64,000 bases of DNA from Edaphochlamys debaryana (taxonomy: Eukaryota; Chlorophyta; Chlorophyceae; Chlamydomonadales), in the NCBI GenBank assembly GCA_016858145.1, contig JAEHOE010000132.1, positions 186,001 to 250,000 on the forward strand, read 5' to 3'. Shown one piece after another: positions 59,301 through 64,000 of the stretch. The notes beneath the pieces are model-generated. The model saw only the letters and a list, made by a program, of their open reading frames with translations. It searched no databases and was not told the origin of the DNA. Position 1 is the stretch's first letter. Every line of letters begins with the position of its first letter. Made by a program: the position numbers and the translations under genes.

Positions 59301-60268
59301 GGGCCGAGCCCATGACAGACGCGGGGCTGAGGCATAGGGCAAACTCGGAGTCGTTAGCTGGAGTCGGTAGGTTTCAAGAGGTTCTAGATGCTTTGCACAG
59401 CTTCGTATCACATCATGCCTCCTCGATCCACTGCCGCAGGCGGCGGGGGTGGATACGGCGGGTACGGCGGTGGCGGCGGCGGCGGGGGGTACGGGCACAC
59501 GTCGTACGACAACTACGGCGGTGGCGGTGGCTACGGCGGCGCGTACGGGTCCTCGTACGACTCGTACGGCGCTGGATACGGCGGGGACTACTCGGTAAGC
59601 AGTGCGGCGTCGCTCTGCCTCCGTGCCCCTTTCCTCCTCGCTTGCACCTTTCCCTGCCTGACACTCCACAACCGCTTGCCGGCACCACCCCCACTGGCAT
59701 CGTTCGCTTCTTGACATAGTCCTTCATCCTGTCTCATCCTGTCATCATCCTGTCAGCATGCTGACACCACCCCCCGACACCACGCCCATCGGCATCCTTT
59801 GCTTCCTCCCACTGCACATCGTATCGGCATCTCAACCTTCGCGTCCTCTCACCTCACGTCATGCCCCGCACCTGCCTCCATGTGCTCTCCAATCCTCATG
59901 TGCTCTCCAAACCGCTCTCATCCGCAAGCCCCTTAATGACCCTCCACGCCCGCTTGCCGACGCCACCCCCATCCCCTCATCCGGCCTCCCGCCTGCCTCA
60001 TTCCTACATCCTTCCCCTCATTCCCTCCCATTTCTTCCGCTCCTTACCCGTTCAGTCGTACTACTCGGGCGGCGCGTACGGCGGATCGAGCGGCGCCGCC
60101 GGCGGCAGTGCCGGCGGTGCTGGCGGCGGCGGCGGCGCCAACGCGGGCCCCTCGGGCCTGTTCGATCCGTACGCTCCCATTTCGGTTGAGAAGATGAACA
60201 CGGCTTACGTGGCTCGGCACATGCCTGGGTACACGGGGGCCTTCATGGGCCTGGTCAGCACCAGCTGA
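56348..60268 (+). CDS. RNA-binding protein with two RRMs and glycine-rich linkers (RBP45/47/Nam8-like)
   Basis: Seven exons: 56348-56375, 56459-56556, 58063-58466, 58735-58807, 59074-59203, 59440-59594, 60056-60268; 366 aa. RRM1 starts YFSLFVGDLAPEVYDHFLES with RNP1 as SKGFGFVRF. RRM2 has RNP2 TLFIGGLGSMVSEDALRHVF and RNP1 KGCGFVQF. Both resemble RRM2 and RRM3 of plant RBP45/47, and the usual first RRM is absent. Gly-rich blocks with GGYGG and SYDSYG repeats link the domains and form the tail, which ends in HMPGYTGAFMGLVSTS. Likely roles are mRNA binding or splicing (family inference). Intron 4 is GC-AG (CAG|GCAAGA). The large intron 2 contains a second copy of the exon 3 acceptor edge. Confidence 0.92.
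57950..58095 (+). repeat. duplicated acceptor edge of RRM exon 3
   Basis: GACAGGTCATGACGGACCCC and the following 13 nt occur at 57950-57982 and again at 58059-58091 (offset 109 bp) with one G/A difference. Both copies have a CAG acceptor after a C/T-rich run. Only the second continues as SKGFGFVRF; the first runs into a C-rich non-coding stretch and would disrupt the protein. Confidence 0.92.
59655..59990 (+). repeat. threefold diverged repeat in intron 6 of the RRM gene
   Basis: Three blocks near 59658, 59762 and 59936 share CTTGCCGRCRCCACCCCCAT-type wording with GACACTCC or GACCCTCC before it. Not similar to either flanking exon. Confidence 0.65.
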
Positions 60269-61304
60269 GTGAGGCAGGCCCAGGGCAGGCCCAGCTGAGG
60301 CAGGCCCAGGGGAGGCCCAGGAGGAGGCCCGGCGCAGGCCGCAGGGGACGTAGGAATGATGCGAAGGCGTCAAGGCGGGGGCAAGAGCCCTTGCCGACGC
60401 AGTCCCAGGGTTGATCTCGAGCAACTATGAGGAGCCGGGCCCGTCGTGTCAAGGATGCAATGGTTATGCGTGTCAAGGCCGAACGACGGCTGGATGGGGT
60501 TGCTAAAGACAACGGGGCGTAGTGCCGCGGAGTCGTGGCATCGCATTTCTGGCTGCATGGGTCGGATGCAGGCGGATGCAGCGGCGGATGGAAGCAAGGT
60601 TGGCTTTGGAGTGGGGCGGAGCCTGGGAGGCCTAGCGATGGGAGGCGTCTTGTGTGCAGGGGGTCACTGGGTGTACGATGACACGCATTCCCTCTGCTGG
60701 TCTCCGGCGGTGCACGTTGCATTGGGGCTGCAGTCCCCTGGGCTATTGGGGCTGCAGGGGGCTGGCGACGGCTCCGTGAAGGGGCGGAGGCGGAAGGAGT
60801 ATCACTCAGGCTCGCATCTGCGCTAAACACGCTGGCTTTGGAGGTGAGGACCGTGGCACGGGGCGGGACGGGGCCGCGTTGTGGAGGCGTCCTGCTCTGC
60901 AGAGGACCTGCGGCGCTAGTGTAGGCGACATGCCGACATGTGCCTCGCCACGGGGCCATCACTCTCGCGGTTGGTGCGGTTGGCACACCAGCCGTTGGCC
61001 CTGCTCACCCCCAACTTTAGGCGTGAACTATGCGCATTCATAGTTATTCGCGAAGTGAAGGAACGGCCACGAATGTCGTCGGGACTGGCCCGCCACGTCG
61101 CTTCACCACGTCCCTCCGCAAAAGGGTGGCAGAGCTGTACACCTGCTGGGGACTGGAGATGGGCTCGGTGTGGCCGCGGTTTGCTCGTAACATGGATGCA
61201 CTGCATCGGCGTTAACAAGAACCAAGACCACCAAACAGAGAACCCGCTACATCATAACATATTACAGAAGAAGCCTTGCTGCTGACATTAGCGTGCAACT
61301 CAAT
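60269..61304. other. intergenic
   Basis: Begins with a GGCAGGCCCAGG tandem (60274-60335), probably 3' UTR of the RRM gene. No gene supported in the remainder. Confidence 0.5.
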
Positions 61305-62169
61305 ATGGACACCCAGGGAACAAACCCAGGAAATGGCGCCAAGTGAGTGGCCCTTCGGCGCCTCGCGCCAGACGTCTGCCTCTTGAGCTCTCAATGGCCA
61401 TGGACTTGGTGGACTCTGTTTCCAACCCTCCCCGCACGCTCCCGCAGGCTGACGCCCGAGGAGAGGCAGATGATAACGAGGCTCCAGAACCTGGCGCCCC
61501 CCCTTCAGAGCTTCATGATACACGCTGTTGCGGCGTGCCAGAAGATGCTGGAAGATCCTGCTGCCATTGAAGCTGGTGAGATACCGCCCCGGTCGGCGCC
61601 GGTCGGCATCGGCCGGTCGCATGCAGGCCCACGCTTACACCGACCTCTGTTTGCCAACCCCATCATTTCTCTTGTGCAGCTCTGGCAACCATGAAAGAGG
61701 ACGCCGCCCGCGGTAAGCCGGGTCCGGGTTGCGCGAGGCGTCGGCTCGGGCCGGGTCACACAGCCGCCCCGCCTCAAGCCTTGCTCCCGGCCTCACGTCC
61801 CCGCCCCTTGCCATCCATTCCAACCCCGCCACCAGACCCAGCGCCCAGCACAACGGGCCCGCTCCCTCCTCCTGCTCTCCCCTGGGGGGGTAGCATCCCC
61901 CTCTGGACGTTTCCCGCCACCGACGCTGACATCAAGCGCTATGCCGAGGACACTGCCGCTGCCATGATCCTCGCGGGAGCCGCGGAGCGCGAGGCGAGCG
62001 GCGAGGGCGGCAACGGCGGCATGGGCAAAGGCGGCGGTGAGTTTGGTTTGAGCACTCCAGGGTGTTCAGGCTCGCCAAGCCAAGGGAATGCTCTCTGACC
62101 GGGTCGCAACCACCTGCAGTGGGGCCACTACCTGTCCCCTGCCTACCCAACGATGAACTGAAGCTATAG
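61305..62169 (+). CDS. small protein of unknown function
   Basis: Five exons: 61305-61342, 61448-61575, 61680-61712, 61836-62036, 62120-62169; 149 aa, summed length exactly 150 codons with all splice sites canonical. I do not recognise it. It begins MDTQGTNPGNGAK, then a predicted helix LTPEERQMITRLQNLAPPLQ, FMIHAVAACQKMLEDPAAIE and LATMKEDAAR. A Pro-rich turn (PSTTGPLPPPALPWGGSIPL) is followed by a second helix ADIKRYAEDTAAAMILAGAA and a Gly-rich end PVPCLPNDELKL. No signal peptide or membrane segment is evident. The helical, charged composition suggests a structural or complex subunit (guess). Confidence 0.68.
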
Positions 62170-62249
62170 GTCGCCCCCACGCTTTCCCGCCGCCACATAG
62201 TAGACGCGGACCAGAGCGCCTAGACTCTGCCAGGATCTGCCGCTGTACG

Positions 62250-62330
62250 GCATGGGCGGCGCGTACGGCGTACGGCGGATCGAGTGGCGCCAACGGCGGC
62301 GGCGGTTCCCGCGGTGCTGGCGGCAGAGGC
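62250..62330 (+). repeat. stray copy of an RRM-gene exon segment
   Basis: GGGCGGCGCGTACGGC, GGCGGATCGAGTGGCGCC and CGGTGCTGGCGGC occur in the same order and spacing as in 60067-60126 (exon 7 of the RRM gene), with one 7-nt duplication. It lies 2.2 kb downstream, beyond another gene. Confidence 0.7.
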
Positions 62331-63697
62331 GGTACGGAGCAGGGTTCAGCCTGCCACCGCACGTGCGGCTGAGGCGCTTGCTTCTGGCGCGGGCGGTAGC
62401 GGGCGGAGGCTGCTACAGGCAAGAGCTAAGGGAGGCTGCGCGGGAGTCCGAGGTGCTTGCTGCGCGCGTACAGTTATTGGTGGCGCTGGTTGTGTGCGTG
62501 TGTGTGGGGGGGGGTTATGACGAGAACAAATAGGCGGAGAGCCTGACTGATACGCCGCGGCAAGTGCGGCCACGGGTGAGACCTGTGGTGGTGGGCGAGT
62601 CCGTGCCCGGCGGCCGTGCGCGCCATGCCGGGGCTGGTGCCTTCAGGGGCTGCAGAGGGCAAGGCGGCAGCGCAGGATGGAGTGGCAGCGTGAGTCGCTG
62701 CAGGGGTTGCGGTTTGGAGAGATGTGCATGCAGTGTGAATGCTGGTGGCGATGTGAGCACTGCGCAGGTGGCAAGAGTGTGGCACTGCAGAGAATGCAGA
62801 CTCGCAGGGCTGGGGGCCTGAAACGGCCTACCTGGAGAGGGGGAGGAGCGTGTGTGGGCACCGCCGCACGCACTGTAAGAATCGTCCTCTTCGCCCTAGC
62901 CCAGCCTTGCTTGTCCAGCCCTCGAGCGCTAGCTGCGTCCTCCGCGATGCAGCTTGTACCCAGCCGTAGTTACACGAGTACTTGGACTGCCGCTAGGATC
63001 CTGTCACGGGCCCCTACCCTAGCTAGCCGCTGCGTCAGCCCGTTCACGCACCTCCTGCCCTGGTAGGGCCCTTCATTCAAAAAAAAAAGCACAGCCCCTT
63101 AAGCCAAGTGGAGGCCGGCAAGCTCAGTCCCCTGTGCTACACATCAACCCAGCTCAGCTTGGCTGCCCTGTTCCGCTAGCTGCACGCCAAGACGCTCCGA
63201 GTCGCCCCGCCTCCCAGGCCGATCCCGCGACACCATTCGCAATGCAGCAGCAGCTGCCAGGCTCAAGCCGCTGTATGCTGCAGCTGCAGCAGCAGCAATG
63301 CGGGGCGCCTCGGCAGCGCTGGAGCGCCCCCCCACCCGCCGCGTCAGCCCGTGTAGTATCAGGGGACCTGGGTCACGCCGTTTGGGTGAGCATGCCGCCT
63401 GATGTGTGGCACGCGGGCAGCGCGGACCACAATCCGCGACTGACCACACGCTCGCGAGAGACTTTCGAGTTATACATAGCTGATATACAGCAACGGGAGC
63501 CGTTTGGGGCTACCCGGAGTGCAAGTGGGGGCATGTGGGGGACCGCGTGTCGGGTCAGACCCCCGTGGTCAGACGGGACGGCGGTTAGGCAACTGTCGGA
63601 GCAACCGCTAACCGCTGTCGGAGCAACCGCTCCAACGGAAGGAGTGTCGGAAATTGCATGGGGGCCCGGATTGGAGGCCCGAGGCGGTTAGGAGTTG

Positions 63698-63709
63698 TGT
63701 ATTTAAGGC
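63698..63709 (+). promoter_or_regulatory. TATA-like element near the right edge
   Basis: TGTATTTAAGGC in a region unlike its surroundings. It could be the core promoter of a gene or of a long-terminal-repeat element continuing beyond the window. Confidence 0.35.
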
Positions 63710-64000
63710 GGGCGCCGGTGCTTTTCCCGGCAAGCCCCGCACCCAACTTGGTAGATGCTGACACTACTCCCTACCATATTAGAGTGGCTGGAGCGACTTA
63801 TCAACTTAGCGCTTGGATAAGGGTGGACCGCTAACCGACTACCGGTTATGCTGCGTGAACAAGGTGGACGTGCGCTTATGCTGTGCACGTAGTCGTGGAG
63901 TGTAACGACCAAGTGCTCGACTGTGACCTGATCCCTCGAGCCTGGCGGCGCTCCCAGCTCCCAAGTATCAAGGCATCGACAACCTTGATCATCCTCAGCA

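Larger units (their letters stand above)
62170..64000. other. right-edge intergenic sequence
   Basis: Contains a fragment similar to the last RRM-gene exon (62250-62330), an A-run at 63078-63089, a tandem CTGTCGGAGCAACCGCT near 63594-63633 and a TATA-like element near 63698. A 185-codon plus-strand frame (63134-63691) starts after the A-run but has no family resemblance. Confidence 0.45.

Overview
The window is nuclear DNA from a green alga, most likely a volvocine (Chlamydomonas-type) chlorophyte. The evidence is very high GC, C/G-ending codons, many short exons with GT-AG (and a few GC-AG) introns, a nuclear-encoded plastid ribosomal protein L24, Ala/Gly/Pro homopolymer tails and a secreted proline-rich wall-type protein. 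The species cannot be named from the sequence.

Layout: 1-1084, 3' end of an unidentified gene (+). 3690-7585 (-), an 11-exon FAD-dependent monooxygenase, head-to-head with 7726-11049 (+), methionine aminopeptidase 2. 12512-20830 (+), a bifunctional 6-phosphofructo-2-kinase/fructose-2,6-bisphosphatase of about 21 exons with a long Ala-rich tail. 23535-27959 (+), a secreted protein with a Pro-rich C-terminus. 28319-36640 holds a tandem family of BTB/POZ-like genes (-): one frameshifted, two intact, plus relics and duplicated flanks, interrupted by a small unknown gene at 31523-32089 (-). 37575-40205 (-), a secreted Cys-rich protein. 41065-41574 (-), plastid L24, head-to-head with 42143-45289 (+), an unknown protein. 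48219-51185 (-), a bZIP-like protein. 52464-55992 (-), ALG5 dolichyl-phosphate glucosyltransferase, head-to-head with 56348-60268 (+), a two-RRM glycine-rich RNA-binding protein. 61305-62169 (+), a small unknown protein. The rest up to 64000 is intergenic, with retroelement-like features at the right edge.

The genes do not form one pathway. They are ordinary housekeeping and lineage-specific genes, several sharing bidirectional promoters. Multi-exon models were built by hand from coding continuity, splice consensus and homology. For the models with both ends defined, the summed exon lengths are a multiple of three; the exception is BTB copy A, which carries a 4-nt frameshift.

The outstanding observation is structural. 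In at least eight of these genes, introns carry diverged or near-perfect copies of the edge of the adjacent exon together with its splice site (here called exon-edge echoes). Most lie about 80-145 bp from the original, three at exactly 120 bp. Two introns hold a nested copy of a whole exon-exon junction, and one echo sits in antisense inside another gene 13 kb away. The same introns are rich in a few dispersed short motifs.
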